DNA of 64,000 bases from contig NZ_CP029358.1 in assembly GCF_003130795.1 (NCBI RefSeq), positions 124,001-188,000 of the forward strand, written 5' to 3'. Source of the stretch: Azospirillum thermophilum (GTDB lineage: Bacteria; Pseudomonadota; Alphaproteobacteria; Azospirillales; Azospirillaceae). The translations under genes and the position numbers were made by a program. A model generated the notes under the pieces. The model ran no database searches and was not told the origin of the DNA. It saw only the letters and a program-made list of their open reading frames with translations. Below, piece after piece: positions 1 through 7,884 of this stretch; the first letter of the stretch is position 1, and every line of letters starts with the position of its first letter.

Positions 1-1
1 G

Positions 2-283
2 CTGGCGTCCCTCGCCGGCATCATCCTGACCGCCCGGCTGGAGAGCGCCCAGCCCACCGCCGGCGCCGGCTACGAGCTGGACGCCATCGCCGCGGTGGTG
101 GTCGGCGGCACCGGCCTGTCGGGCGGCAAGGGAACGCTGTTCGGCACTCTGGTCGGCGCCCTCATCATCGGGGTGCTGAACAACGCCCTGAACCTGATGG
201 ACGTGTCCTCCTACTACCAGATGATCGCAAAGGGCGCGGTCATCCTGCTTGCGGTGCTCGCCGACAGCCGCAGGTCGCAGTGA
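2..283 (+). CDS. rbsC: ABC sugar transporter permease, RbsC-like (C-terminal part)
   Basis: This is the last 93 residues of an inner-membrane permease of a ribose-type ABC importer; the 5' end lies outside the window. The visible part has the glycine-rich segment with [18 protein letters not shown] and a final hydrophobic helix ([15 protein letters not shown]), both typical of the RbsC/BPD_transp_2 C-terminus. It precedes the binding protein by about 118 bases and is probably cotranscribed with it. The substrate is inferred as ribose or a related pentose from the ribokinase and LacI regulator that follow. Confidence 0.85.
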   Translation: MASLAGIILTARLESAQPTAGAGYELDAIAAVVVGGTGLSGGKGTLFGTLVGALIIGVLNNALNLMDVSSYYQMIAKGAVILLAVLADSRRSQ

Positions 284-400
284 GCCGGCCGCCGCGTGAC
301 GGCCGGCCCATCATCGGCAAGGTCAAGACCAACCCAGCTCAAGACCGACCCGGGCCAGGACCGGCCCAGGGCGGGACCATCCAGGAAGGAGTGCCCAACC

Positions 401-1282
401 ATGCGTAAGTTCCTGACTGCGGCCGCCGTCGCGGCCACCGCCCTGATGGCGACGGCCAACGCCCAGGCCGCGGACACCATCGCGCTCGTCGTCTCCACCC
501 TCAACAACCCGTTCTTCGTCACGCTGAAGACCGGGGCGGAGACCAAGGCGAAGGCGCTGGGCTACACCCTGCTGGTCCTCGATTCCCAGAACGACCCGGC
601 CAAGGAGCTGGCCAACGTCGAGGACGTGGTGAACAAGAAGGTCAAGCTGCTGCTGGTCAACCCGACGGATTCCGACGCGGTGCGCTCGGCCGTGCGGGCC
701 GCCAACCGCGCCAAGATCCCGGTGGTGACGCTCGACCGCTCGGCCAGCGGCGGCGAGGTGGTGTCGCACATCGCCTCCGACAACGTGGCCGGCGGCCGGA
801 TGGCCGGCCAGCTCGTCGTCGACATGCTGAAGGGCCAGGGTGCGGTGGTGGAGCTGCAGGGACTGCCGGGGGCGTCGGCCGCCCGCGACCGCGGCAAGGG
901 CTTCCACGATGTGGTGGACAAGGCGTCGGGCCTGAAGGTGGTGGCGAGCCAGCCGGCCGACTTCGACCGCACCAAGGCGCTGAACGTCATGGAGAACATC
1001 CTCCAGGCCCAGCCGAAGATCGACGCGGTGTTCGCCCACAATGACGAGATGGCGCTGGGTGCCGCCAAGGCGATCCAGGCCTCCGGCCGCAAGATCCCGG
1101 TGGTCGGCTTCGACGGCACCGACGAGGGCGTCGCCGCCGTGAAGGCCGGCGCGCTCGCCGCCTCGGTCGCCCAGCAGGCCGGCCTGATCGGCGAGAAGGG
1201 CGTCGAGACCGCCGACAAGGTGCTGAAGGGCGAGAAGGTCCCGGCCTTCACCCCGGTCGAACTGAAGGTGGTGACGAAGTAA
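401..1282 (+). CDS. rbsB: Periplasmic sugar-binding protein, RbsB-like
   Basis: This 293-residue protein is the substrate-binding subunit of the ribose-type importer. It starts with a Sec signal peptide ([17 protein letters not shown], cleavage probably after AQA near residue 23). The mature part begins with the RbsB-like strand and motif [16 protein letters not shown] and contains the hinge-region stretch [16 protein letters not shown] of the periplasmic binding protein I fold. The start at 401 is chosen over the longer upstream reading because it gives the signal peptide and has an AGGAAGGA ribosome site at about 382. Ribose specificity is inferred from family and context; other pentoses or hexitols are possible. 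Confidence 0.9.
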   Translation: MRKFLTAAAVAATALMATANAQAADTIALVVSTLNNPFFVTLKTGAETKAKALGYTLLVLDSQNDPAKELANVEDVVNKKVKLLLVNPTDSDAVRSAVRAANRAKIPVVTLDRSASGGEVVSHIASDNVAGGRMAGQLVVDMLKGQGAVVELQGLPGASAARDRGKGFHDVVDKASGLKVVASQPADFDRTKALNVMENILQAQPKIDAVFAHNDEMALGAAKAIQASGRKIPVVGFDGTDEGVAAVKAGALAASVAQQAGLIGEKGVETADKVLKGEKVPAFTPVELKVVTK

Positions 1283-1356
1283 GCTTCGCGTCCGCCGCCC
1301 GGCGCCGCGTCCCGTGGCGCCGGGCGGTCCCCCTCTGTCCTGCCGGAGCAGCCGCC

Positions 1357-2373
1357 ATGGTGACGATCAGGGATGTGGCCCGCGAGGCCGGCGTGTCGGT
1401 GAGCACCGTCTCCCACGTCATCAACGCCACCCGCTTCGTGGCGCCGGAGACCGAGCGGCTGGTGCGCGACGCCATCGAGCGGCTGGGCTATGCCCCCAAC
1501 GGCATCGCCCGCGCGCTGAAGGGCAGCCGCACCCGCACGCTGGGCATGATCGTCACCGCCAGCTCCAACCCCTTCTTCGCGCAGGTCATCCACGGGCTGG
1601 AGACGGCGATCTCCGAGCGCGGCTACAGCCTGATCCTGTGCAACAGCGACGACGAGCCCGAACGGCAGCTCCGCGCCTTCGACGCGCTGCACAACCGCCG
1701 CATCGACGGGCTGGTGGTGATGACCACCGACGCCGACCTCGGCTTTCTCGACACGGTGCAGGCGCGGGCGCCGTCGCTGCCGCTGCTGCTGCTCGACACC
1801 GACCCGCGGCCGGGCGCCTGCGCGGTGGCCGACGATTCCGCCAGGGGCGGGCTGCTCGCCGCCCGGCTGCTGGCCGGGCGCGGCTTCCGCCGCATCGCCT
1901 GCATCACCGGGCCGGCACGCCACCCGCGGTCCCGCGCGCGGCTGATCGGCTTCGCCGAAGGGCTGGGCGAAGCGCGCATGGCGCTCGATCCCGCCCTGCT
2001 GCGCGAATCCGACCTGACCATCGCCGGCGGCTACGCCGCGGCGGTGTCGCTGCTCGACGACGACCTGCCGCCCGATGCGGTCTTCGCCTTCAACGACCTG
2101 ATGGCGGTCGGCGTGCTGCGTGCCGCGGCCGAGCGCGGCCTGTCCGTCCCGGGATCACTGTCGGTGCTGGGCTATGACGACATCGAGCTGGCCGCCTACC
2201 TCACCCCGCCGCTTTCGACCGTGCGCCAGTCGGCGGCCCTGCTGGGCGCCCGCGCGGCGGAGCTGCTGATCGACCACCTGGAGGAGGGCCGGCCCCTGCC
2301 GGACCTGCTGTCCCTGCCACCCGACCTCGTCCTGCGCGATTCGGTCGGCTGGCCTTCCGCGAGGCACCCATGA
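1357..2373 (+). CDS. rbsR: LacI-family transcriptional regulator of the ribose operon
   Basis: This 338-residue repressor has an N-terminal LacI helix-turn-helix (IRDVAREAGVSVSTVSHVIN, residues about 4-23) followed by the hinge helix (NGIARALKG) and a periplasmic-binding-protein-like effector domain (TLGMIVTASSNPFFAQVI onward, to about residue 330). It lies between the binding protein and ribokinase, and its stop codon overlaps the ribokinase start (ATGA), so it is probably an autoregulated local regulator. The effector is inferred to be the transported sugar or its phosphate. Confidence 0.88.
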   Translation: MVTIRDVAREAGVSVSTVSHVINATRFVAPETERLVRDAIERLGYAPNGIARALKGSRTRTLGMIVTASSNPFFAQVIHGLETAISERGYSLILCNSDDEPERQLRAFDALHNRRIDGLVVMTTDADLGFLDTVQARAPSLPLLLLDTDPRPGACAVADDSARGGLLAARLLAGRGFRRIACITGPARHPRSRARLIGFAEGLGEARMALDPALLRESDLTIAGGYAAAVSLLDDDLPPDAVFAFNDLMAVGVLRAAAERGLSVPGSLSVLGYDDIELAAYLTPPLSTVRQSAALLGARAAELLIDHLEEGRPLPDLLSLPPDLVLRDSVGWPSARHP

Positions 2374-3316
2374 CCACCGCTTCCCCCATCCCGGCCGCGG
2401 CGCGGCCCATCGTCGTCTTCGGCAGCGTCAACATCGACGTCTGCGCCTACAGCGAGCGGCTTCCCCGCCCCGGCGAGACGGTGCACGGCTCGCGCTATGC
2501 CATGGGGCTGGGCGGCAAGGGGGCCAACCAGGCCTCCGCCGCCTCGCGGCTCGGCGGGCTGGTCGAGATGGTCGGGCGGACCGGCGGCGACGCCTTCGGC
2601 GAGATGGCGCGCAGCCGCCTGGCCGGGTTCGGCGTGCGGACCGGCCACCTGCTGAGCGACCCGGCGGCGGCGACCGGCATCGCGGTCATCGGCGTCGAGT
2701 CCTCGGGCGAGAACTGCATCACCGTGATCGGCGGCGCCAACATGGCGGTGAGCGGGGACGACGCGGCGCGCAACGCCGCCCTGCTGGGCAGTGCCGCCGT
2801 GCTGCTCCTGCAGCTGGAGGTGCCGATGCCGGCCGCCCTGGCCGCGGCGGCGGCGGTGCGGGCCGGCGGGGGGCGGGTGATCCTCGACCCCGCCCCGGCC
2901 CCGCGCGGCGGCCTGCCGGACGAGGTGTTCCGCGCGGTGGACGCCATGACGCCGAACGAGACGGAGACCGAAGCGCTGGTCGGCCTGCGCCCGTCGACAC
3001 CGGAGGAGGCCGCCGCCGCCGCCGGGCGGCTGACGGAGCGCGGCCTGTCCATCGCCATCGTCAAGATGGGAGCGAAGGGCGTCTGTTTCCGCGGCCCCGG
3101 CGAGCAGGGGTTCGTGCCGCCCTTCCCGGTGACGGCGATCGACACGGTGGCGGCCGGCGACTGCTTCAACGGCGGCCTCGCCTTCGCGCTCGCCGCGGCG
3201 ACGGGCTGGGCGAGGCCGTGCGCTTCGCCGCCGCCTGCGGGGCGCTCGCCACCACCCGTCCGGGCGCGGCGGAGTCCGCCCCGACCCTGGCGGAGGTGAC
3301 GGCGCTGCTCGGCTAG
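2370..3316 (+). CDS. rbsK: Ribokinase (PfkB family), 3' end frameshifted
   Basis: This encodes a cytosolic sugar kinase that phosphorylates ribose at O5. The N-terminal PfkB signature (GLGGKGANQASAASRLGG) and the C-terminal signature with the catalytic Asp (DTVAAGDCFNGG, near residue 265) are present. Directly after this signature the frame is lost: one G appears to be missing near 3197. Read as it stands, the protein ends at 3299 with an arginine/proline-rich tail. Restoring one base continues into a normal C-terminus ending ALLG with the stop at 3314-3316. The active site is intact, so this is either a base-calling error or a recent truncation. The start overlaps the rbsR stop. Confidence 0.85.
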
Positions 3317-3428
3317 GCAGGTTTTCCGACCTCCGCCCACACATGGGCGGGCTCGGAGAACCTGCGGATCCTTGGGTTTGCAGGTTTCTCCGGCCGGGCC
3401 ATGCGTGGTCCGATCTGGAGAAACCTGC
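3317..3428. repeat. Pair of 49-nt palindromic (REP-like) units
   Basis: Two inverted repeats of equal length, 3317-3365 and 3380-3428, are separated by 14 nt. Both open with GCAGGTTT (or GCAGGTTTT) and close with AACCTGC. Unit 2 has a perfect 12-bp outer stem (GCAGGTTTCTCC / GGAGAAACCTGC); unit 1 has nearly the same stem plus an inner CGCCCA/TGGGCG stem. They fill the whole gap between the convergent rbsK and decarboxylase genes, so they may act as a two-way terminator or belong to a dispersed REP/BIME family. Copy number elsewhere in the genome is unknown. Confidence 0.75.
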
Positions 3429-4844
3429 TTAGGCCGCCAGACACGCCTCTACCGCCTCGGCGAGGCTCAGGATGTCCGCCGGCCCGGTCGCCGGGTTCAT
3501 CAGGGCCAGCCGCAGCCAGCGCCGGCCGCGGAACTCCGTCGTGGAGATGTAGTGCCGCCCGGCCTCGGTCAGGCGCCTGCGCAGGTCGAGCTGCAGCGCG
3601 TCGTCGCCCTGGACGCGGAAGCAGACGATGTTGGATTCCGGGTCCACCGCCAGTTCGAAGCCCGGGCGGGAGCGGAGGATCGCCGCGGCCTCCCGCGCCA
3701 GCGCCGTCTGGCGGTCGATGAAGGCCGCCGCCGCGCGCTCCCCGTCCGCGGCCAGCGAGAAGAACAGCCGAAGCCCCAGAGCCGCCTTGGTGCATTCGAC
3801 GGTGCGGTGGATGAAGTCGAAGCCGGGCTGCTCCTTCTCGTGGAACAGGTAGCTCGCCTCCTCCTGGAACGCCCCGTCGAGGGTCCGGTGGTCGCGCACC
3901 AGGACGGCGGCGCAGAGCGTCGGGGTCCGCAGCATCTTGTGGGCATCCCACACCAGGGAGTCGGCCAGTTCGACCCCGTCGAGCCGGCCGCGCTGCCGCT
4001 CGGACAGCAGGGCCGACGCGCCGTGCGCGCCGTCGACATGCAGCCAGACCCCGCGGTCCCGGCAGACGGCCGCGACGGCACGGATCGGGTCGTAGAGACC
4101 GGCGGCGGTGGCGCAGGCGTTGGCGACCACGGCCAGGATCTCCGATCCGCTCCGCCGCAGGCCGTCGATGAGGTCCGGCAGGCGGGCCGGGTCGAGGCGG
4201 CCGTCCGCATCGGTCGGGGCGCTCCGCACCGCCCTCTGGCCGAGTCCGAGGATGCCGGCGGCCCTGGCGATGGAATAGTGGCAGCCGGCCGGGGCGACGA
4301 TCACCAGATTGCCCGGCGTGCCGTCCCGCCAGGCCTCCGGCGCCACGCGGGCACGGGCGGCCGACAGGGCGGTCAGGTTGGCGAGCGAGCCGCCATGGGT
4401 CAGGACGCCGCCGCCATGGTGGTCGGCCGGCTCCCCGGAACCGGGCATCGGGGCCGGCCGCCAGCCAACCTTGCGCAGCATCCAGTTGAGGACCGCCTGC
4501 TCGACCGTGGCGGCGGCGGGACCCATCTCGTAGATGGCCATGGCGTTGTTGGTGAAGGCGTCGACCAGTGCGGCGACGGCGCCGGCCGGGTGGGGCACGG
4601 CGACCTGATGCGCCATGTAGCCGGGATGGTGCAGTCGCGTCGACGAACCGAGATAGGCGGCGAGGAACCGGCGCAGCGCCTCGTCCCGCAGCCCGCCCTC
4701 CGCGATCAGCCGGTCGAGGTCGAGCGTACGGGCGAGATCGGCCATCGGCGTCTGGCGGATGACCGGGACGCGCCGCTCCAGCGCGTCGGCCGCGTACTCT
4801 TCCAGTGCCGAAATTGCGGCGTCGCAATCCATTCGCAGGGTCAT
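3429..4844 (-). CDS. PLP-dependent group II decarboxylase
   Basis: This 471-residue fold-type I PLP enzyme is of the aromatic-amino-acid/L-2,4-diaminobutyrate/glutamate decarboxylase family. HVDGAHGASALL carries the cofactor-binding Asp, and LVWDAHKMLRTPTLC carries the Schiff-base lysine; SSTRLHHPGYMAHQV near residue 80 matches the substrate-side region of the family. The start at 4844 has a good ribosome site (GGGAGGACAGCC) directly upstream; longer readings run into the neighbouring regulator. It is divergent from an Lrp/AsnC regulator, which likely controls it in response to an amino acid. The substrate (tyrosine, tryptophan, diaminobutyrate or cysteate-like) cannot be fixed from sequence alone. 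Confidence 0.88.
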   Translation of the reverse strand: MTLRMDCDAAISALEEYAADALERRVPVIRQTPMADLARTLDLDRLIAEGGLRDEALRRFLAAYLGSSTRLHHPGYMAHQVAVPHPAGAVAALVDAFTNNAMAIYEMGPAAATVEQAVLNWMLRKVGWRPAPMPGSGEPADHHGGGVLTHGGSLANLTALSAARARVAPEAWRDGTPGNLVIVAPAGCHYSIARAAGILGLGQRAVRSAPTDADGRLDPARLPDLIDGLRRSGSEILAVVANACATAAGLYDPIRAVAAVCRDRGVWLHVDGAHGASALLSERQRGRLDGVELADSLVWDAHKMLRTPTLCAAVLVRDHRTLDGAFQEEASYLFHEKEQPGFDFIHRTVECTKAALGLRLFFSLAADGERAAAAFIDRQTALAREAAAILRSRPGFELAVDPESNIVCFRVQGDDALQLDLRRRLTEAGRHYISTTEFRGRRWLRLALMNPATGPADILSLAEAVEACLAA

Positions 4845-5006
4845 GGCTGTCCTCCCTTTCCGGATGCCTGTGGCAGCCCGGTGCCGATCATGTCCGGATA
4901 TCCGCGACGATGCACCCGGAGGGGCGAGCGTGTCCTTGCGAAGATTGCCGGGACCTGCCAGGGAATGGGACGATTCCACCAAAGAGCCCGCCCTCCGGAG
5001 TGATCC
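4845..5006. promoter_or_regulatory. Divergent promoter region, decarboxylase / Lrp regulator
   Basis: These 162 bases separate two divergent start codons and must hold both promoters. The Lrp-type regulator encoded on one side is the obvious candidate to bind here. No clear operator repeat stood out by eye. Confidence 0.5.
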
Positions 5007-5480
5007 ATGCTCAAATCGATGGATGAGTTCGACCGCCGCATCCTGCGGGAGCTGCAGATGGAGGGCCGCCTGCCGAACACGGAACTGGCGGATCGCATCG
5101 GCCTGTCGGCCACGCCCTGCCTGCGGCGGGTGCGGGCGCTGGAGCAGGGCGGGGTGATCCGCGGCTATCGCGCCGACCTCGACCGGACGCGGATCGGGCT
5201 GGGCCTGACGGTGATGGTCGGGGTGAAGGTGGACGGCCACCGCGACGACAGCGCGACCGCCATCCAGCAGGCCTTCCGGGCGATGCCGGAGGTCGTGTCC
5301 TGCCATCTGATCTCCGGCGAGGCCGACTTCCTGCTGGAGGTCGTCGTCGCCGACCTGCCGAGCTACGAGCGGTTCCTGCTCGGCACGCTGCTGACGCTGC
5401 CGATGGTCAAGGACGTCCGCAGCAACTTCGTCATCCGTACGGTCAAGGACCGCACGCCGCTGCCGCTGGAACAGCCGTGA
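5007..5480 (+). CDS. Lrp/AsnC-family transcriptional regulator
   Basis: This 157-residue DNA-binding protein has an AsnC-type winged helix-turn-helix (FDRRILRELQMEGRLPNTEL through SATPCLRRVRALEQGG, residues about 7-50) and a C-terminal RAM/ligand domain (MPEVVSCHLISGEADFLLEVV, residues about 92-115). The start at 5007 is supported by GGAG six bases upstream; an in-frame ATG at 5019 is an alternative. Its divergent position suggests local control of the PLP decarboxylase with an amino acid effector, which is inference. Confidence 0.9.
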   Translation: MLKSMDEFDRRILRELQMEGRLPNTELADRIGLSATPCLRRVRALEQGGVIRGYRADLDRTRIGLGLTVMVGVKVDGHRDDSATAIQQAFRAMPEVVSCHLISGEADFLLEVVVADLPSYERFLLGTLLTLPMVKDVRSNFVIRTVKDRTPLPLEQP

Positions 5481-5493
5481 CGGCGCCCGCCGG

Positions 5494-6648
5494 CTATGCC
5501 GCCGGGGCGTCGTGGAACTGGCGCTGGATGTCCAGGATCGCCTGCGGATCGGCCAGCAGCGCCTCGACGCAGGCCGGGTCGAACTTCCGGCCGGCATGCT
5601 CGCGCAGGAAGGCGGTCGCCTCCTCGTTGCTCCAGGCTTCCTTGTAGGGGCGCCTGGAGGTCAGGGCGTCGAACACGTCGGCGACCATGACGATGCGGCC
5701 CTCCAGCGGGATGTCCTCGCCGGCGAGCCCCCGCGGATAGCCGCTGCCGTCATAGCATTCGTGGTGGCAGCCGACGACGTTGCGCAGCACGCTGCGCAGC
5801 GGCAGGGCCTCCAGCCCGTGGTCGCGCACCATGGCGTCGATGATTTCCACGCCCTTGGCGACATGGCCCCGCATGATCTCCAGCTCCGCCGGCTCCAGCC
5901 GTCCCGGCTTCAGCAGGATGTTGTCGGGGATCGCCACCTTTCCCACGTCGTGCAGCGGCGCATACTGGAAGACGTATTCGACATATTCGTCCGACAGGCC
6001 GCGCTGCAGGGCGACGCGCTGGGCGATCAGTTCGGCATAGTGGCTCATGCGGTCGAGATGGGCGCCGGTCTCCTCGTCGCGGTACTGGCTGACCTGGAGC
6101 GCGGTGCGCACCGCCGCCAGCATGGCGCGCTGGCTGGTCAGCTCGCTCGTCACCAGGACGTCGATCAGCCGCCGGAAGGGCGTCAGCGCGGCGATCACGG
6201 CATCCGTGAAGTAGCCGGCGCGGCGCGAGTTGAAGAACAGCAGCCCGTACAGCGTGGTGCCGCGGTGGATGCGCACCACGTAGCGCGAGCGGAAGCCGTG
6301 CAGCAGGAGCTGCGCCCCGGGACCGTCGCTGCGCTCCGGACCGGCGATGGCGTTGTCCACCCAGGGCTCCCCCGTCCGCGCGACATGGAGCAGGGCGGCA
6401 TGATGCTGCAGCCTGTCGCTGACGCGGTCGAACGGCCGCGGTCCGGCATTGGCCTCCAGGAAGGTGCGGAGCTGGTCCGTGCCGGCATCATGGACGGCGA
6501 CGGAGATGCGGTCCACCGCCTCCAGGCCGGGAATGCCGCGGATCTCCTGGTGCAGGGCGCCCAGCCGCTCCGCCAGTCCGCCACCCATGGCGACCCAGGC
6601 GTCGTCCTGCGGACGGGTGTCGGATGAGAGAGCGGCCATGTGCTGCAT
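5494..6648 (-). CDS. HD-GYP domain cyclic-di-GMP phosphodiesterase with GAF-like N-terminus
   Basis: The C-terminal half is an HD-GYP domain: YAPLHDVGKVAIPDNIL carries the HD metal ligands (near residue 230) and GSGYPRGLAG carries the GYP signature, with CHHE and VADVFDALTSRRPYKEAW also conserved, so it should hydrolyse c-di-GMP. The first 170 or so residues look like a GAF-type sensor. The reading frame stays open to 6759, but that ATG lies inside a perfect hairpin (6742-6758), so a start at 6648 (MQHMAAL) or 6639 is preferred; ribosome site support is weak for both. The ligand sensed is unknown. Confidence 0.85.
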   Translation of the reverse strand: MQHMAALSSDTRPQDDAWVAMGGGLAERLGALHQEIRGIPGLEAVDRISVAVHDAGTDQLRTFLEANAGPRPFDRVSDRLQHHAALLHVARTGEPWVDNAIAGPERSDGPGAQLLLHGFRSRYVVRIHRGTTLYGLLFFNSRRAGYFTDAVIAALTPFRRLIDVLVTSELTSQRAMLAAVRTALQVSQYRDEETGAHLDRMSHYAELIAQRVALQRGLSDEYVEYVFQYAPLHDVGKVAIPDNILLKPGRLEPAELEIMRGHVAKGVEIIDAMVRDHGLEALPLRSVLRNVVGCHHECYDGSGYPRGLAGEDIPLEGRIVMVADVFDALTSRRPYKEAWSNEEATAFLREHAGRKFDPACVEALLADPQAILDIQRQFHDAPAA

Positions 6649-6741
6649 CGCGCCCGGGTTTCGTTGTTGGGACGGAACGGTAAAGACACTGAATAGCATC
6701 CATTTGTCATTAATCCGCCAAATTTCCATATCCCGTCTTTG

Positions 6742-6758
6742 TGCGGCATTGTGCCGCA
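6742..6758. terminator. Hairpin downstream of napC
   Basis: A perfect 7-bp stem (TGCGGCA / TGCCGCA) with a TTG loop lies just past the napC stop and upstream of the HD-GYP gene on the same strand. It has no T-run, so termination is only plausible. Confidence 0.45.
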
Positions 6759-6771
6759 TCTTCCGGCCTCC

Positions 6772-7392
6772 CTACCGGGCCGCCGTCTCGCTCCAGCCCG
6801 GCGGAACGCCGTTCATGTCGGGAAGCTGGTGAGCGATGCCCTTGTGGCAGTCGATGCAGGTGCGCTGCCCGGTGAAGAGGAACTGCTGGTGGATGCGGGC
6901 GGCGCGCGCACCCTGCTTCGTGATGTCCATGGACTCCGCACTGTGGCAGTTGCGGCATTCCAGCGAGTTGTTGGCCTTCAGCCGCGACCACTCGTGCTCG
7001 GCCAGCTCCCGCCGCTTGTCGAGGAACTTGTCGCGCGTGTCGATGGTGCCGAAGATCTTGCCCCAGACCTCCTTGGAGGCCTGCATCTTGCGGGCGATCT
7101 TGTCGGTCCACTGATGCGGGACGTGGCAGTCCGGGCAGGTCGCCCGTACGCCCGACCGGTTGGTGAAGTGGATGGTCTGCTTCAGCTCCTCGTAGACGTT
7201 GGAGCGCATCTCGTGGCAGCCCACGCAGAATTTCTCCGTATTGGTCGCCTCCAGCACGGTGTTGAAGCCGCCCCAGAACATGACGCCCGCCACGAAGCCG
7301 CCGAGCGTCAGGAAACCGAGGGGGAGATAGCGGCTGGGGCTGGCGATGGTGTGCCAGCACCGTTGCAGGAGGGTGGGGAGCCTGAGCCTCAT
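6772..7392 (-). CDS. napC: Periplasmic nitrate reductase, membrane-anchored tetraheme cytochrome NapC
   Basis: This 206-residue NapC/NirT-family cytochrome moves electrons from the membrane quinol pool to NapB/NapA. One N-terminal anchor helix ([21 protein letters not shown]) is followed by four CXXCH heme sites: CVGCH, CPDCH, CRNCH and CIDCH, facing the periplasm. Its start overlaps the napB stop by 4 bases, indicating translational coupling at the end of napEFDABC. Length and heme spacing match the family. Confidence 0.97.
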   Translation of the reverse strand: MRLRLPTLLQRCWHTIASPSRYLPLGFLTLGGFVAGVMFWGGFNTVLEATNTEKFCVGCHEMRSNVYEELKQTIHFTNRSGVRATCPDCHVPHQWTDKIARKMQASKEVWGKIFGTIDTRDKFLDKRRELAEHEWSRLKANNSLECRNCHSAESMDITKQGARAARIHQQFLFTGQRTCIDCHKGIAHQLPDMNGVPPGWSETAAR

Positions 7393-7868
7393 CGCCGGTC
7401 ACCCCCGTCGGACGGACGGCTGATGAGGCTGTCGACGTCCTTGAAGCCGTTGGGCACGACCGGCTGCGCCACCGTCTGCGGCACATGGCACTGCATGCAG
7501 AAGTAGCGCCGCGGCGACACCGCCCCCAGCGTCTGGCCGTCGCGGTCGACGTAATGGGTGATGCTGATCATCGGCGCCTGGACCGCCTCGGTGTACTGCC
7601 GGCTGTGGCAGGTCAGGCAGCGGTTGGTGTTCAGGTTGATCTGGTAGTCGCGGACATTGTGCGGGATGACCGGCGGCTGTTCGGGATAGTTCCGGGCCAC
7701 CCGACGGTCGTCGGTGACGTCGGCCGGCACCGGCGGCGCGGGGGTCTCGTCGGTGAAGGTCACCGGCGGCCGAAAGGGCGAGTCGATCCGCGGCGTGCCC
7801 TGGGCGGAGAGCAGGGCCGGGACGAGGCAGGGCAGGGCCGCCAGAACGGCCAGATGACGCAGTCGCAT
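7389..7868 (-). CDS. napB: Periplasmic nitrate reductase, diheme cytochrome c subunit NapB
   Basis: This 159-residue exported cytochrome is the small subunit that passes electrons to NapA. It has a Sec signal peptide ([19 protein letters not shown]) and two heme c sites, CLTCH and CMQCH, in the usual NapB context ([19 protein letters not shown]). It sits 16 bases after napA and overlaps napC, consistent with a single transcript. Confidence 0.97.
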   Translation of the reverse strand: MRLRHLAVLAALPCLVPALLSAQGTPRIDSPFRPPVTFTDETPAPPVPADVTDDRRVARNYPEQPPVIPHNVRDYQINLNTNRCLTCHSRQYTEAVQAPMISITHYVDRDGQTLGAVSPRRYFCMQCHVPQTVAQPVVPNGFKDVDSLISRPSDGGDRR

Positions 7869-7884
7869 GGGTCCGGCTCCTTCC

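Noticed and set aside
5002..5025. TGATCC before the Lrp gene as a fourth RpoE promoter
   Set aside because: No CGTA follows at 15-17 bases, and the sequence overlaps the ribosome site and start codon.
6649..6759. N-terminal extension of the HD-GYP protein
   Set aside because: The upstream start codon lies in a perfect hairpin behind napC and the intervening DNA is AT-rich and promoter-like.
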